Notes: generated by a model from the letters alone, not told the origin. Positions 1 to 12,556 are shown, counted from the first letter of the stretch. The stretch is DNA of 64,000 nucleotides from Hedera helix (GCA_947179155.2 OX359276.1:47796953-47860952); one strand, 5' to 3'. Made by a program: numbers and translations.

Positions 1-194
1 ACAAGGTATTTGTTAAAATGCCTCATCTTTTCTTTTTCTCTTGTTTATGTTAATTAGGAGCTATGTCTTTGTCAAGCAATAATGTATGATGAATAATGCT
101 GGGCTCAATTTGGGGTTTAAAGTAGATTATTTTCCTTCTCTCACCTTTCTTGCTCTCTAAGACAATAATCTATCTTTTGAAAATATTCCATCTT

Positions 195-718
195 CTTTGT
201 GAAACCGCTTTAGCGGTTTGACAAATTCAAAACTGCACATGAAACTACTTGTGATTGGTGCGGTGCAGTTTTGAATCGTTTGGTGCGGTTTCGATTCCAA
301 AACCAATTAAAATAATTAAATTTTATGTAATTTAAATTAATAATTTAGCATCACATAATATTAAATACTACTTTGATAATACACAATTTTACTTATAATG
401 TTTTGTCTAAACAAAAGCAAAATATAACCTAAAAACATGAATAATGATTTATCCTTACATATGAAAATTCTAAATAGAGATAATTACAATTTGAGATAAT
501 TCTAAATATTTGTATTTCTTGATATGCTTCATTTGACAGTGCATGGTGCGGTTTCTTAAATGCGGTTTTGCTCAGAAACTAAATCCAAACTGTATTTGCG
601 ATTTTTCAACCACCTAAAATTGCCACATACGCCGAAACCGTTAGTGCAATTTTAATTGATACGATTTGTGCGATTTTTAGTATGTTTTCAAAGGCAATTT
701 AATTTCTTGTTCACCCCT
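195..718. mobile_element. hAT-like non-autonomous element remnant
   Basis: The stretch is studded with short GCGGTTT/AACCGC units near both ends (for example 205-220, 265-290, 545-565, 635-645). It closes at 705-718 with TTGTTCACCCCTA, whose reverse complement TAGGGGTGAACAA looks like a hAT terminal inverted repeat. The left terminus is not clear, so it may be truncated, and no 8-bp target duplication was recognised. The family assignment is inferred from the end sequence and the subterminal repeats only. The LRR shard starts directly after it. Confidence 0.4.
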
Positions 719-895
719 AACTTGCATAGTCTTGAAGAGATTAGTCTGAGTCATAAATAAATTGATGGGACAATTCCCAATGAATTAGGCAGTCTCTCAA
801 GGCTTAAAATGCTAGATTTATTAAACAATGCCATCAATGATAGCTGTGAGCTTGCTATTGTGATTTATCAAACAATGCCATCGATCCAAGTAACA
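718..895 (+). pseudogene. LRR receptor-like kinase (IMK2-like) gene shard
   Basis: Translated in one frame from 723, the sequence gives a leucine-rich repeat reading SLEEISLSH, stop, IDGTIPNELGSLSRLKMLDL. This matches the ectodomain style of the inflorescence meristem receptor-like kinases (IMK2 group), where a similar LEEVSISHNQ repeat occurs. One in-frame TAA interrupts it at about 749-751. The last repeat is partly duplicated: LDLLNNAIN at about 811-838 reappears in another frame as CDLSNNAID at about 858-885. There is no kinase domain and no further LRR continuation. It is a decayed fragment, not a gene. The exact parent receptor is uncertain. Confidence 0.55.
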
Positions 896-1500
896 TGTTT
901 TAACAGAATTCATCAAATTCTTGAGAATACACTGACAATAAAATCAATTACCCTTCTCCATTTTAATTCTCCACCAAATAACAAAACTATTTCAGTAATT
1001 AGATCCTAACTTCAACCACGGAAGAAAATCGGCCGGCACCTTGAATACCTCTCTACTCAGAGGTTCAAACAAAGAACAAGACCCTGAACAAAAAATTATA
1101 GCTCAGATTCATTAAACAATTATAATCCTCAATAGTGTTATAGTCATGATTTTTTCATAACATATGAATGGATAAACAAAAAAAAATTGGTTATTTTTAA
1201 TGTTAAAATCATGCAATTGAAAGGAAAAATTTAACTAATTAAAATGTGAATTCAAAAATAGCAATCAAATGATTCTTAATTAAGCATCTTAAACAGAAAT
1301 GGGAAAAGAAAAGAAACCCACATTACTTTTAAGCTTAAAAATACCCAATTACAGACTAATAGCAGCACCAACATATATCACAATAACAAACTTAAAGTGC
1401 ATCATAAAACCCACATAATATATTCTGAAAGCCGAAAAGCAGTGTTCAAGAAACCAAGATTGAGGAACTATTCTGCTTCTTCTGGTGGAAGAAGAAAAAG

Positions 1501-1785
1501 ATGCTGGTGAGGAAGAATAAAAAGAAGAAACATAGGAGATTATTTGTTTTCCCTCTTCAGTCTAGAATGACTGGAGGTTTTCAATGGATGACTACAGCAC
1601 AGGAAAATGGGTCGCACGTTTTGTTTGATGCTTGTGCATTAGGGCCAAAGGATATGAACAGCTTTGGCTTCTCCCTCTTGCACCCCGATTTCTTAGTTTG
1701 CTCCTTCTATAAGGTTTTTGGGGAAAACCCAACTGGATTTGGATGCCTCTTTATCAAGAAATCCACTATACTAACAACCCTTCTC
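1501..1785 (+). pseudogene. MOCOS-like PLP-dependent transferase gene fragment
   Basis: An open frame carries a conserved block of the plant molybdenum-cofactor-sulfurase-like, PLP-dependent transferase family (the AT2G23520/AT4G37100/AT5G66950 group). Visible are RRLFVFPLQSRMTG, then WMTTAQENGSHVLFDACALG, then SFYKVFGENPTGFGCLFIKK. Family proteins are roughly 900 residues and this holds about 90. The matching frame ends near 1785, where the sequence turns directly into an unrelated gene fragment on the opposite strand. The open frame continues to 2130, but only as the antisense shadow of that fragment. No upstream promoter or other exons are visible. It is a captured or relict piece; the family assignment is from remembered motifs. 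Confidence 0.65.
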
Positions 1786-1787
1786 TG

Positions 1788-2135
1788 GACAGTTGCTTTA
1801 GCACTCAACAACAAATTTTCTTCACTCTTTTTCAATTCCTCCGAACTTGTGACATTCTGTTTCTGCTTCATGAACTTAGCCGAAATTACCCTTCCACGCC
1901 TTTCACCCTATTTCACATTCTGCTTAGCCTTTTCCAGTTTAAGCACTTGTAATCGTGATGACTATCGATTAATTTACTTCTCAATCTCCCCTATCTCCGA
2001 ATCAATTTTCTCTTCATCACGAATTAGTTCTCCAATTCCACTATTTAGAGCCGACTTCTTAACAAGACCCTGTTTGGGAAGAGGCTTAACGGGCTTCATT
2101 GTCGAGTTTTTGATCGCGCCATTTGGGTGAAGTGG
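1788..2135 (-). pseudogene. Unidentified coiled-coil protein gene fragment, three stops
   Basis: Read on the minus strand from about 2105, one frame gives MKPVKPLPKQGLVKK, a lysine/glutamate-rich run ending GEIEK, then LKLEKAKQNVK, GRVISAKFMKQKQN and ELKKSEENLLLSAK. The frame is interrupted by TAA, TAG and TAG, at least two of which are explicable as C-to-T changes of CAG codons. Upstream in another frame is MARSKTRQ, suggesting a further one-base shift at the start. The heptad-like charge pattern suggests a small coiled-coil protein. I do not recognise the family. It abuts the MOCOS-like fragment with no spacer, so both may have been brought together by one event. Confidence 0.5.
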
Positions 2136-2836
2136 CTTAATCTGTGCGGGGGACTCTACATAAATAGGAGATTTGAATGATTAGGATTGGCGAGAAGGAA
2201 AGAGAAGTGATAGATGAGATTAGGGTTTGAGTTGGGGTTTCTTTGGGGGATTTGAATGATTTCCAATATTTGGATTCTGGAGTGGAGTTGGTGTGGTTTT
2301 ATTCAAAATGAGTTTTATCTTTGGTTTAACTGAGAAGGTTTTGGCTATTGACCTACTTCCGCCATTGATGTAGACAAATGAAGCTTTGAGTTTGATAGCT
2401 TTAAAAGGTAAATATGTAGCCATTTAAAATTACGGCGGAAATTATTTTTTTATTTTATCTTAAAAATACAAATATTTATATATAACTTTTTACATAATAA
2501 ATGATCAAATAAAAATTTGGTCAAATTTCAAGTGATTATGTAAAATTTACCTTTAATCTAAAATGTTTTTAGTGCGGATAAGGATAAGGGGATAACCAAA
2601 TAAAATAAAAAATAACAGTCCCTTCCTGCCGCGCAGGAGCTGCCAGCTGTTTGGGCAAAGGATTCCGTGATTGTGTACACCCGGGACCACCCCTTCCCAT
2701 GCGAGCCCACCTACGACATAAACACTCACCTCCTCCTTCCCCACTGAATTATGTTAGAGAGAATTTTGTAAGAATAACAATTATGAACCAAAATATACAG
2801 TCACGCTACTTTTTCTTTGAATTAATTGTTGAATGA

Positions 2837-5140
2837 ATGGCGAAGACGGGGGTTTTTGAGAGTGATTCGGCGATGGTGAAAGCAGAGGCAACCGAGTTGA
2901 AGAGACTAGTGAAGGCGATTGTGGGTGAAGAAGATGTTGAATTGATTACAATTGATCGAGCCAATCAGACCCTTTGTGCATTGAAGGACTTGAAGCTCAA
3001 GGGGCAAAGATCATTCTCTTTCAAATTAATGCGTCAACAAGAAGAAGATGATGATGATGATGGGTTATTGGATTTTCCACAAGAATTTCGTTGCCCTCTT
3101 TCCAAAAAACTCATGCGAGATCCTGCTATTGTGGCTACTGGTCAGGTCTCTACACTTCTTTCTCGACTTAGGGTTTTAATTTCCTCAGTTTTAGTCTCTG
3201 TATTTGTTCTTTTTTTCCCTATGGTGGTTGATGTTTGGATATTATGTGTGCGCTTATCTGATAAAGTATGTCTTTTTTCTTTGTTTTTTTTTGGGGTATG
3301 AACGATTTACTGTTCCTGTTGGTAAAGTACAAGTTTTCCGGATGTTTTTACTAGTACTCGGTTGTTGAATTCTTGTATGATTTTCTTTCTAATTAATTTT
3401 TTAAAATTCATTTCTTCTTTCTGGAATTTTCGTACTCATATCAATGTTATGAATGCATATGGCTTTCTTGTATATATGTGTGTGTGTGTGTGTTTGTGTT
3501 TGTGTGTGTCGAGTTAGGCAAATTATCTTTTCCCAAATCTTTAAATGATCACTTAACCAGAGTTTAGCATAGAAATCACATTAATTGGTGGAATTCTTTT
3601 GGTATTCTAATTTTTAAATAGTCTCTCCGTTCCAAATTATAAGATGATTATTGACTTTTTAAAAATCAATTTAAAATATTTTCAAATTTAAAATTGACAC
3701 AATTCATTTAAGTTTTCAAAAAGTAACAGTTTTGAAGTAGTTTATGATATTTGTAATTATATTAACATAAACTAAATTAATTCATTTCAATTTTGAGTTT
3801 AAAAATATTTAAAATTGACTTTTTAAAAGTCAATATTAATCTTATAATCCGGAACGCGGGGGGGGGGGGGGGGGGGGGATGTTTATGTATTAAGATGTTC
3901 CTAGTGACTTCCTCCAATTTGTGTTGGGTAAATTTTTGCCATTTCGTGAAATGCCCTGCCTTGTGATTTCCTCTGTTTTCAGATTTATGGTGGGGTTTTT
4001 AATTACCATGATTATGTGTTTAATTTAAATTTTATGTGTGTGCAAATTTTGCAGACATATGATAGACCTTTTATCCAGAGATGGTTAAAATCTGGGAACA
4101 GGACATGCCCTAGAACCCAACAAGTCCTTTCTCATACTATACTTACGCCTAATCTCTTGGTTCGAGATATGATATCACAATGGTGCAAGAACCATGGAGT
4201 TCAGTTGCCAGACTCTCTTCAGTACTCCGATGATGTTGGATTAACAGAATCTGATAGGGATCTATTCCTCTCTTTACTTGAGAAGATGTCTTTAACATTG
4301 TCCAATCAAAAAGAAGCTGCAAGGGAATTGCGATTATTGACCAAGAGGATGCCTTCATTCCGTGCACTGTTTGGTGAATCCCTTGATGCCATACCTCAAT
4401 TGCTCAATCCACTTTCTCAAAACAAGTCTAGAAGTGAAGTTCACCCTGATCTCCAAGAAGACGTGATTACTACAGTTTTGAATCTTTCAATCCATGAGAA
4501 CAACAAGAAGCTTGTTGGAGAAACACCAATGGTTATTCCTCTGCTTTTGGATGCATTGAGATCAGGAACAATTGAAACAAGAAGCAATGCAGCTGCAGCT
4601 CTCTTTACATTATCAGCTCTTGACTCTAATAAAGCTCTCATTGGAAAATCCGGCGCTTTAAAACCACTCATTGACCTCTTAGAAGATGGACACCCATTAG
4701 CTATGAAGGATGTCGCATCGGCCATTTTCAATCTTTGTATCCTACATGAAAATAAGTTGAGAGCTGTGAGGGTTGGTGCCGTGAGAGTGATCCTGGAAAA
4801 ACTCACGAACAGAATGCATGTTGATGAGGTATTAGCTATCCTTGCCGTGCTTTCAAGTAATCAAAAAGCTGTCGAAGAATTGGGAGAGCTTGGAGCTGTT
4901 CAGTGTTTGCTTAGTATAATAAGAGACAGTTCTTGTGCTCGCAACAAGGAAAATTGCATTGCGATCCTCCACACTATCTGTTACAATGACCGTACCAAGT
5001 GGAAGGAGATGAGAGAGGAAGAAAATACGTATGGTACAATATCTCAGGTTGCTCAAAATGGCACCTCTAGGGCCAAGAGGAAGGCTAGCAGCATTCTTGA
5101 GAGACTTAATAGAGCGGTCAATCTCACGCATACTGCATGA
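2837..5140 (+). CDS. PUB9: U-box E3 ubiquitin ligase, PUB9-like
   Basis: Two coding exons, 2837-3145 and 4055-5140, joined at GQ|TYDRPF with GT...AG borders, give 464 residues, close to Arabidopsis PUB9 (about 460). Residues 1-80 form a short acidic N-terminal helix region. The U-box spans about 83-155 (EFRCPLSKKLMRDP, then TYDRPFIQRWL, then NRTCPRTQQVL). From about 200 there are armadillo repeats, with blocks such as TRSNAAAALFTLSALDSN and LGELGAVQCLL, and the protein ends in NLTHTA as PUB9 does. U-box proteins transfer ubiquitin from an E2 to targets held by the ARM repeats; PUB9 has been linked to ABA responses and S-receptor-kinase signalling. The start is the first ATG of the open frame. 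The intron carries a MITE and a poly-G run. Reading frame intact. Confidence 0.93.
3473..3508. repeat. (GT)n microsatellite in PUB9 intron
   Basis: Alternating TG/GT units with occasional TTTG interruptions inside the single PUB9 intron. Simple-sequence repeat only. Confidence 0.85.
3622..3878. mobile_element. Stowaway-like MITE in PUB9 intron, ending in a poly-G run
   Basis: The left end CTCTCCGTTCCAAATTATAA is mirrored at the right end by TTATAATCCGGAACG, and the inner parts continue as inverted repeats built on TTGACTTTTTAAAA. The CTCCGTTCC terminus is typical of plant Stowaway/mariner-type MITEs. The right end runs straight into about 21 consecutive G bases (3858-3878). Related ends occur at 24.2, 47.3 and 52.3 kb, so this is a local family. 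Confidence 0.7.
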
Positions 5141-6879
5141 TATAAAAGTTTCCAAGTACATAGTCTGTAAATTCTACGCTGTTTGCCTACCACTTGGATT
5201 GCAATTTCTCACCTGGTATCTTGCGGTCATTCTCAACTTAAATTTTGTACATTACAATTTCTGAGTTTAAATTTCAGGTTGTTGAGTTATACTCACTGTG
5301 AATAAATTATGTTTGAAGATGGAAACAAGATTGATTCTCTCTATTATATTATCCAATAATTCCTCCACATGGCTAACTTGGTAGATTACTTGAATAATAC
5401 TTACAGTAGTAGTAATGACTAGTAGTTTACAAGCAAATAATTTATAATTTAGAAGATTTCCTTAGATTAGTTTGTCCACTAATTCTGTACATGGCTCACT
5501 TGCTAGATGGCTTGAACTTGACTTGAAACAGCAAATGTCAAGTGGGGAGTGGGGATTCTTTAATTTGTCTGCAAGCAACAATTTTATAATCTGGTTTAAA
5601 TTCTACTTGTAGTCTGAGTAATCAATCTCATGTATCCTGCCCGCAGCAACATTTGGTGTACAGTCCACAAGGCTTACATGCCTAGATTAGATATTATTTG
5701 AAAATTTATTACTTGGATTTTTGGTTATTTAGATATTTGACCCTTTTTGAATAATTCGTTGAGATAATGGAATGAATGGCTGAGGATTGGGTTGGGGAGG
5801 GCAAAGGAAAGAATGTGCCCATATTGAACGGTAATGGTGATGTATTGTTGATGTGGTCCATTCAAAAAGCCACCCCAATCTTTTTGATCAACTCCTCATT
5901 GCCACCAAACCACTTATCCTGTCACCAAGGTTCTTGTTCCAATGGTATTATATAAGAAATATATATCTATTCAAAATTAGATATCGCTTGTGATCATAGT
6001 ATTTTAAACGCTAATTTTGTTATATAGTGGGAAATGCTATTTGCAATGAGGTCTATTTCAAATGCATAATAAGATTTGAGGGGGAACTTTGTGGAATTAG
6101 CAAATAATTTGTGAAAATAGTCCTCGTGTATACAAGTGTACAGTACACACATTTATCTTTTCAAGATAGTCATCAACACATTCTTATTGCTGAGTTATGA
6201 TAATTTTGTTTGTTTTTCAATATGATATTCCATCATAATAATGGTTATAGATAAACATACAAAGGCTATACAAAACTTTTTCATGTGGCACGTTATATTA
6301 TTGAGAAGCCTGAAGCATCATCATCATACGAGTCTTTCTAGATTTCAAATCAATGGAATTTTGGTCTCGATTCTGTTTCTCTTTATCTAAGGTTGCAACC
6401 ATAATTAAATATCTCTATTAATAAAGTTTAGTGATTTTAGCTCGCAAACTAACATAATAAAAATAAAAACTAACTTCCATTTATACATTATTCTCGCATT
6501 CTATTCCTATTTACTTACTTATTTCTTCACTACTCTCAGTACAAGACTTGAAGTAAAAAAATAATGTGACAGTGCAGAACATAATAAAAAAAAGAAAAAA
6601 AGAAAAGAAAGGGGCAAGTCTAAATTGGGACAGAAGCAGTACTTTATCCATCATTTTTCTTGTGATTCATGAAAAACCAGTGTCTAAGCAAGTTTACCAG
6701 ACATTGATGTTGAAATCTTAACAAAACTAAAGAGTATAGAACTTTCAAATAAATACAACTCATTTACAACAAGTTTTTACACTATCATGGCTGTAAAAAT
6801 TGAACCATTGCTATATATATGCGCACACAGTTGTACTTGAAAAGCAATTACGAAGGACAGTGTTCCCTCAAGTTCCCAA
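5141..6879. other. Intergenic AT-rich spacer
   Basis: Spacer between the PUB9 stop and the 3' end of the HINT3-like gene. It holds the probable PUB9 3' UTR and AT-rich sequence. No open frame with recognisable protein similarity and no clear transposon ends were seen on either strand. Confidence 0.5.
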
Positions 6880-9800
6880 TCAGAAAACTGGATCCTTGCC
6901 CCTTGTGCTATCATCAAAGTTGTCCAAGAATGACAATTGCTCTCGAATGCAATCTACAAGATTCGAAGCTTCCTTATCTAACTTCAGGGGCCGCCTTCGA
7001 AAACTCTGTAAAATTTAGTATCTCCAATTATATAGTCTTCTTGATCCACATGATAAAGAAACATATATGTAAACCATGCATACCACAGAAACCCATAAGC
7101 AGTCGCGTGCATTGCAAGGAATTATATGAATGTGAGTCTAAAATTATCATGTCACAAAACATCATAAATAATATTAGCTTCCCAAATGAAGACCATACAA
7201 GCACTCAATTTTAAGAAGAAAATAGCTATCTGTCATTAGAAGAAGTAGGAGTACTTAAATGAAAACATGGTTCAAAGTATCGGTCATTACACCGAAATAT
7301 CGGCGTATCGGTTGGGTATTAGTCATTGTCGAACCGCAACCTTGACACGGATCACAAAATTAGGAATTATTCACATAATGGATAATTTTCGGCAAAATTC
7401 CGGCAACTCGACATACCGTAGCAGTTTCGGACAAAATAAAGGAAAGATCACGGCGCATAGGGGAGAAGAGCCACCAAAATGTTAAAAGCTATAGAAGGGT
7501 GATGACAAAAGAAAGCGAACATTTCTCTATAAATTATACCTAATATACCTATATAGTACATAATAAAGTATACCTTAAAAAAATTAAATAATATTGTACT
7601 TCAAATATACTTAATTATGTTAATTTGTACCTAAAATGCACCAAAATAACACCTAGTTAATTATAAATTTTAAAAATATTAAAAAATGTACTTAATATAT
7701 AGTTTGTTAAGCTAAATTGTACTTAAATTATAATTAAATTATACCCATATAGTACCCAGTTAAGTATAACTTGAAAAAAATTTGCATTTAAAATATTCTT
7801 AGTTAAGTTAAATTGTACTTAAATTATACCGATCATGCATCCTATCCATTTGAGCTAAGACAACATCAATATCAACTTTATTCAAGCATAAAATTGATAA
7901 AAACATATATGTGAGATGTCTGTTTTATTATTTGGACAATGTTATGTGTATTAGATAGTGTTTTTAGTGAACTTGATTGATTCATCATGTCGTTCTTATT
8001 ATTTAGAATTTTTTTACATTTTTTTAAGCTCTTAACTAGCTAATGGTGCATATCGCCCAAAATACCGAGTCAAAAAATGACCTTCTGAAATATAGGCAAC
8101 TACCGCTACTTTGAATAATTGAATCATGAATGAAAAGATTAATTCATTTCAACTTACATGATATATAACTTGGCCAGCAGCAGCGCCATTGTTAAGCAAT
8201 AGGTTAAATGAATATGCAAATTTAAACTTTCCCCAAATAAGACATTTTAAAAGGGTAATTTAGTATAGAAAAAATCCAATTCATCAACATACATAGAGAA
8301 TAGATCAACAATCTCAATGAATTATGCTATAGTCAATATCAGTTTCCTGAAACCAATTAGAATATCAACCATAAGAATAGAGGAGGATAATATGATCCAC
8401 CTTACATGTGGAGACCAAACTAGCAATCTTTTTATAACAGCATTGGAACCACAATACCAAGATTTAGCATGCAAATACAAATTTGAACTTAAAATAGAAA
8501 CAGAGGACTATTGTAATTGCACAACAAAAATTTATCTGCTCCATTGAACCCATTGAGAGATCAATTTATTTCCAATGTAGTTATGGAAGGTGATTCCAAC
8601 AGGGCGCAAGTTTTATATCAAAGGGCGCAAGTAATTATTGTTGAAGGTGACTTTTTTTAAGGGTTTTTTTTCATCCTTTAACATTCAGAAAATCATATTA
8701 ATTGTTTTGACAAGTAAATTCAGAAAATCATTAATAACGATAGATCGAATATGAATAGTAACATTATAGGAAGACATGAACGATTATTTTATTGGCCCTC
8801 TACCTAAACTGCATCTGGCATAAACCTTCAAAAGATATTGGACTTTTAAATCAAATGTATTTAATGAGATTGAGTACCAGCAAACGTCACTAATAACAGC
8901 TTATTCAAACCTGATTTAGTGCGCCATCTCAACATTCCTAATAGCAGACACCAAAACACAATTCACTGAACCCCAACCAACACCATTTCCCAAAACCATT
9001 TCCCAATCACGCAAAACACAATTCACTGAACCCCAACCAACAACATTTCCCAATCATGCAAAAGTATCCTAAGCAAAGTATCTTGTGTAAATCTGAAGGC
9101 TCGTAGATAGCACACAATTATCTTGCCACAACCCACAGAAAAGATAGAAAGAAAGAGCATAAGATGGAGGAAGAGCAGATGCCAGAGACCAGACATTAGT
9201 TTGACAGGGAATTTTTTTAAGAACCAGGTGCATACCACAACCAGTCGCCTTCATGACTGCATTGCTAATATATGGTACTTTTGAGCACATGGCACCTACC
9301 ACCTGCATGATAAGATTTCCAAATTAGATAGATATATCAAGAACTTTAGCTAGTACTCAGAAATATGGTTTAAAGAAACAAATGATTTTATGCAGCACAC
9401 TCTTGAATTTCTCACAATCATTTACATTTTAAACTTCATGGAAAATCTTCCCTATTAATTTGTAAAAGAGGAGACATGGACAAGAAGACATGATAGCTTG
9501 CTTTTATTAAAAAGAATATTATTCAAATTAATGGGAGAAAGGGAAGGGATAACCGGACGAATAAAATCAGGGTAGCATAAAATTTTGGCCCAAGAAAGAC
9601 CGGGGATCAAGCATGATCCATGTATTGGACCCCATATAGATGGGGCAAGTCTTCGCTAAGTTGAGTTACTATAGCAAACAGTGGGAACAAATAAGTAAAA
9701 ATGTAAATTACTCAATTCTGGTGATGCAAAAGAAAAATGTAATGTCAAGTTTTCTTAACACTATAATGTCATCTCTGTTAGTTATCATAAAAAATATGAC

Positions 9801-11891
9801 GTCCCTTGAAACACTATGTGATGGCTACAGAGAAGAGTCAAAAGCAATGCACAATATTGAATATATGTGCAACAGAGCTGTAACTACCAAGAGAATATTT
9901 CGGCGAGGATAACTTATGATAAGTTTCCCTATCAAACAAGAGAAACACACACACACATGACACAGCCTAAATTTGTGTCTCCGAAGTCAGTTCCATGTTT
10001 CTCCTTGATTTTCCATTCCAACTCCAAAAATGTATAAGGTTAAAGGTTATCCAATCATTTCAATCATCCACCCAGAGAGAGACTAAAAGTAAATGAGGAT
10101 CCCAAATAGAATAAAGTCTTGTTCCTTAATTTCACCCTCCATAGATTTACTTCCTATGCTAAACACCAAAATAATTAAGCAATAAAGTAATCATATATGT
10201 GCTTCACATAACTCTAATAAATTCACCTTTATGTCATATGTCAGTCAAGAGGAGAGAAGATCCATGTATAAGTATTCATTACATGTTATGACATAATGAG
10301 ACCTATTCATGCTTGATAATAAAAACTTACGGATGGAGAAGTTGCTTCCAAGCAAGAAAAATGACCTTTTGGGATAATTAGTGAGTGCCTGATAATAATT
10401 TATGATAGTTAGTGCATTATAAAAGGAAAAATTATATATATAAAGAAGTTAGCAATCCAGTAACTAAAAGGTTATCTTGCCCCAATGATCTTTATTAAAA
10501 CATGGACATGTTTGATAAATTTAGTAAGTCGAGGCTCCCTACTATCCCTCTACCAGCCCTTGATCCCGTGACCTCTTGGCATTTTCATCAAATGGAAACC
10601 CAACAATCTATAAGGAGGGCCGGCAGGTCCCTGATCTCCCATATCCAAAATTTCTGGTTAAACATGATTCAGCCAGGAGCCATTAAAAATAATTGATCAA
10701 GCCTTGGAATGTATTCTTCGGAACAAAATGAGTGCAACGAACGATACCACTTTTTGAAAGTGATATACAAGTTTTTTAAACGAAGAATCACAATTGAGGA
10801 CTTTTAGTTCTTTAAAATATCAAATGCTATACAAGCACCATCATTCACAAGTCAAAACAATAAAACATCAAACAACGCAGAAAATTTAAACGGCATTTTA
10901 GATGATAATACCTTACCCAGGACTTAGTGGATTTAAATCCAAAATACAGAGGCATATATCATCTTCATAAACCTGTATCCAAATCAAATTCAGAAAGGAA
11001 TCAGAGAAGTATGAACAAAATATAGAGCATCTTTCTATCACACAACAGCAAAGAACAGTGATCGAGTCTAAATATCTTCAATTCCACTTTATTGAGATTA
11101 ATTTTGCATATTATCCTTCATAAAGCTTTTTCTGGCAACATTGACAGGGAAAAGAAAAGGAGCAAGATGGTGAAAGCTCAATCCTTCTCAAACTAACGCT
11201 CAAGAAAATTACTAAAAGGAAAGCCTAACATATTTTTGTAGTGTGTTCATAAATTATTGACCAAATAATAAATGAATTCTCAATGAAGCACAAGCTTTTC
11301 TAACGCTCTAACTAGGGAAGCCTGCACCTAATTGTAAAGCCATATAGAAGAAAAACGAAAAATGATCATAACAAAGACAACCAAAAGATTACAAACGGTT
11401 AAACTCCCTCACAATTCACAAAAAGAGTTCCATTTTGGGCTTTTAAAGTGAAATTGATAAGAATTTAATTCATTCTAGTTGGTACAGTGGTATCTAAAAA
11501 AGTAGTACTAACTTACTACGCACAAAACTTATTGCTTTCCAAACTTATACCATTAATTTTTTAAATTTAAGATTTCATAATATGAAATCAAAAAAAAAAA
11601 ATTACACTTTTTGTGTAAATTTTAATACACCAACACCAAAAGTCCCTAGAATCGAGGAAAATAGGGACGGAGGGAGGGAATTACCTTGAAAGCAGGTGCT
11701 TCACCACTAATAATCTTACAGAAAACGTACTCACTTTCTTGATTTCCCTTCTTATCATTGGAATGGGAATGGCAACTGGAAAAGGAGATGCAGTGGGATT
11801 GACCGGCGGAAAATGAGATGTGAGAAGGGCTGGGTTTTTTGAGGTTTGGGAGAGACTGGCGCCAATAGCTAAACTTGTGGGTGTTGGTTAT
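6880..11891 (-). pseudogene. HINT3: HINT3-like histidine-triad protein gene, probably decaying
   Basis: Seven exons on the minus strand reconstruct about 207 residues of an HINT3-type protein (adenylylsulfatase/nucleotide hydrolase of the HIT family): 11891-11685, 10972-10917, 10388-10331, 9302-9236, 8213-8158, 7137-7084 and 7005-6880. Phases agree at every junction. Key blocks are YVFCKIISGEAPAFK, VYEDDICLCILDLNPLSPG, HSLIIPKGHF, GAMCSKVPYISNAVMKATGC, NNGAAAGQV, the histidine-triad strand YHTHIHIIP, and a C-terminus FRRRPLKLDKEASNLVDCIR. Two faults are visible. The frame opens after an upstream TAG without any ATG; ATA at 11889-11891 sits where the start would be. The acceptor before exon 5 reads TTTGCAT instead of TTTGCAG (C to A on the plus strand at 8214). 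All other splice sites are canonical. An unseen upstream exon or a rare acceptor could rescue it; otherwise it is a pseudogene. The first exon may encode an organelle-targeting extension. Confidence 0.8.
7260..8115. other. Inserted low-complexity block inside HINT3-like intron
   Basis: Inside the intron between exons 5 and 6 is a distinct block. 7270-7450 is relatively CG-rich with repeated ATCGG/CCGA units (for example around 7280-7315). 7540-7830 is a degenerate repeat of TATACC/TTGTACTTAAATTATA phrases. The composition differs from the neighbouring introns, suggesting an inserted element, but no terminal repeats or target duplication were identified. Confidence 0.3.
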
Positions 11892-12350
11892 GCTGCAATT
11901 TATCTACTTCTATTATCAAAAATAAAAAAAACTATCCACAGGACTTATCTTTATAAAAAAACAAAAAAAATATAGTGTCATTTTATTTATAAAATATAAA
12001 TAAAATAAAATTATATTTTTTTATTTTTTTTTTACGAGTAAGATTAGCGGATAATTTTTTTACATAAATTTAAAATTTTCCTATCATATATTACAAAGCA
12101 CGATAGTGTAATGTACGGATAAGTTAGTAATCATTAGTGATGCAATTCTTAATTGTTTAGATTAATTTTGATTTAAAATGTCCTAAATTTTAAAAAGAAA
12201 TAACTCTTCTTTATTTTTGAAAGATAAAGAGTCTGAGAAAGAATGATTTCTAAACTTTAAAATATAAATTGGAGGGCTCAAATTTTTTATTACTTTTTTT
12301 TATTCTATGTCTCTCTTGCAAGATACATAAAACAGAGAAAAGTAACGGCG

Positions 12351-12556
12351 GACCAAATCGTCTATAACAAATTTTTTATGTATCTCTATTATATAGCTTA
12401 TAGTTATATTTTTTAAGATCTATGACGACGGTTTGTCCTGTTGCTGTAGTCTTATTTTATGGAGATGAGACAAATTGTCGCCAAAGAACCTAAAAATTGT
12501 CGCTATAGGTCTCGTAACAGATATACATAAAAAATTTATTACAGAGAATTTGAAGC
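12351..12556. mobile_element. Palindromic MITE, family with CGACGG core (copy 1)
   Basis: The ends are inverted copies: GACCAAATCGTCTATAACAA on the left and a right end whose reverse complement begins GCTTCAAATTCTCTGTAAT. The centre holds GACGACGGTTTGTCC and GACAAATTGTCGCC, which can pair with each other. A second copy lies at 24442-24654, with the same termini and a better-preserved core. No coding capacity. Confidence 0.7.

Noticed and set aside
1786..2130. Extension of the plus-strand open frame beyond the MOCOS-like match
   Set aside because: No family similarity after 1785; the opposite strand carries the protein-like signal.
8317..8547. 76-codon plus-strand open frame
   Set aside because: Lies inside the HINT3-like intron, lacks any recognisable motif.
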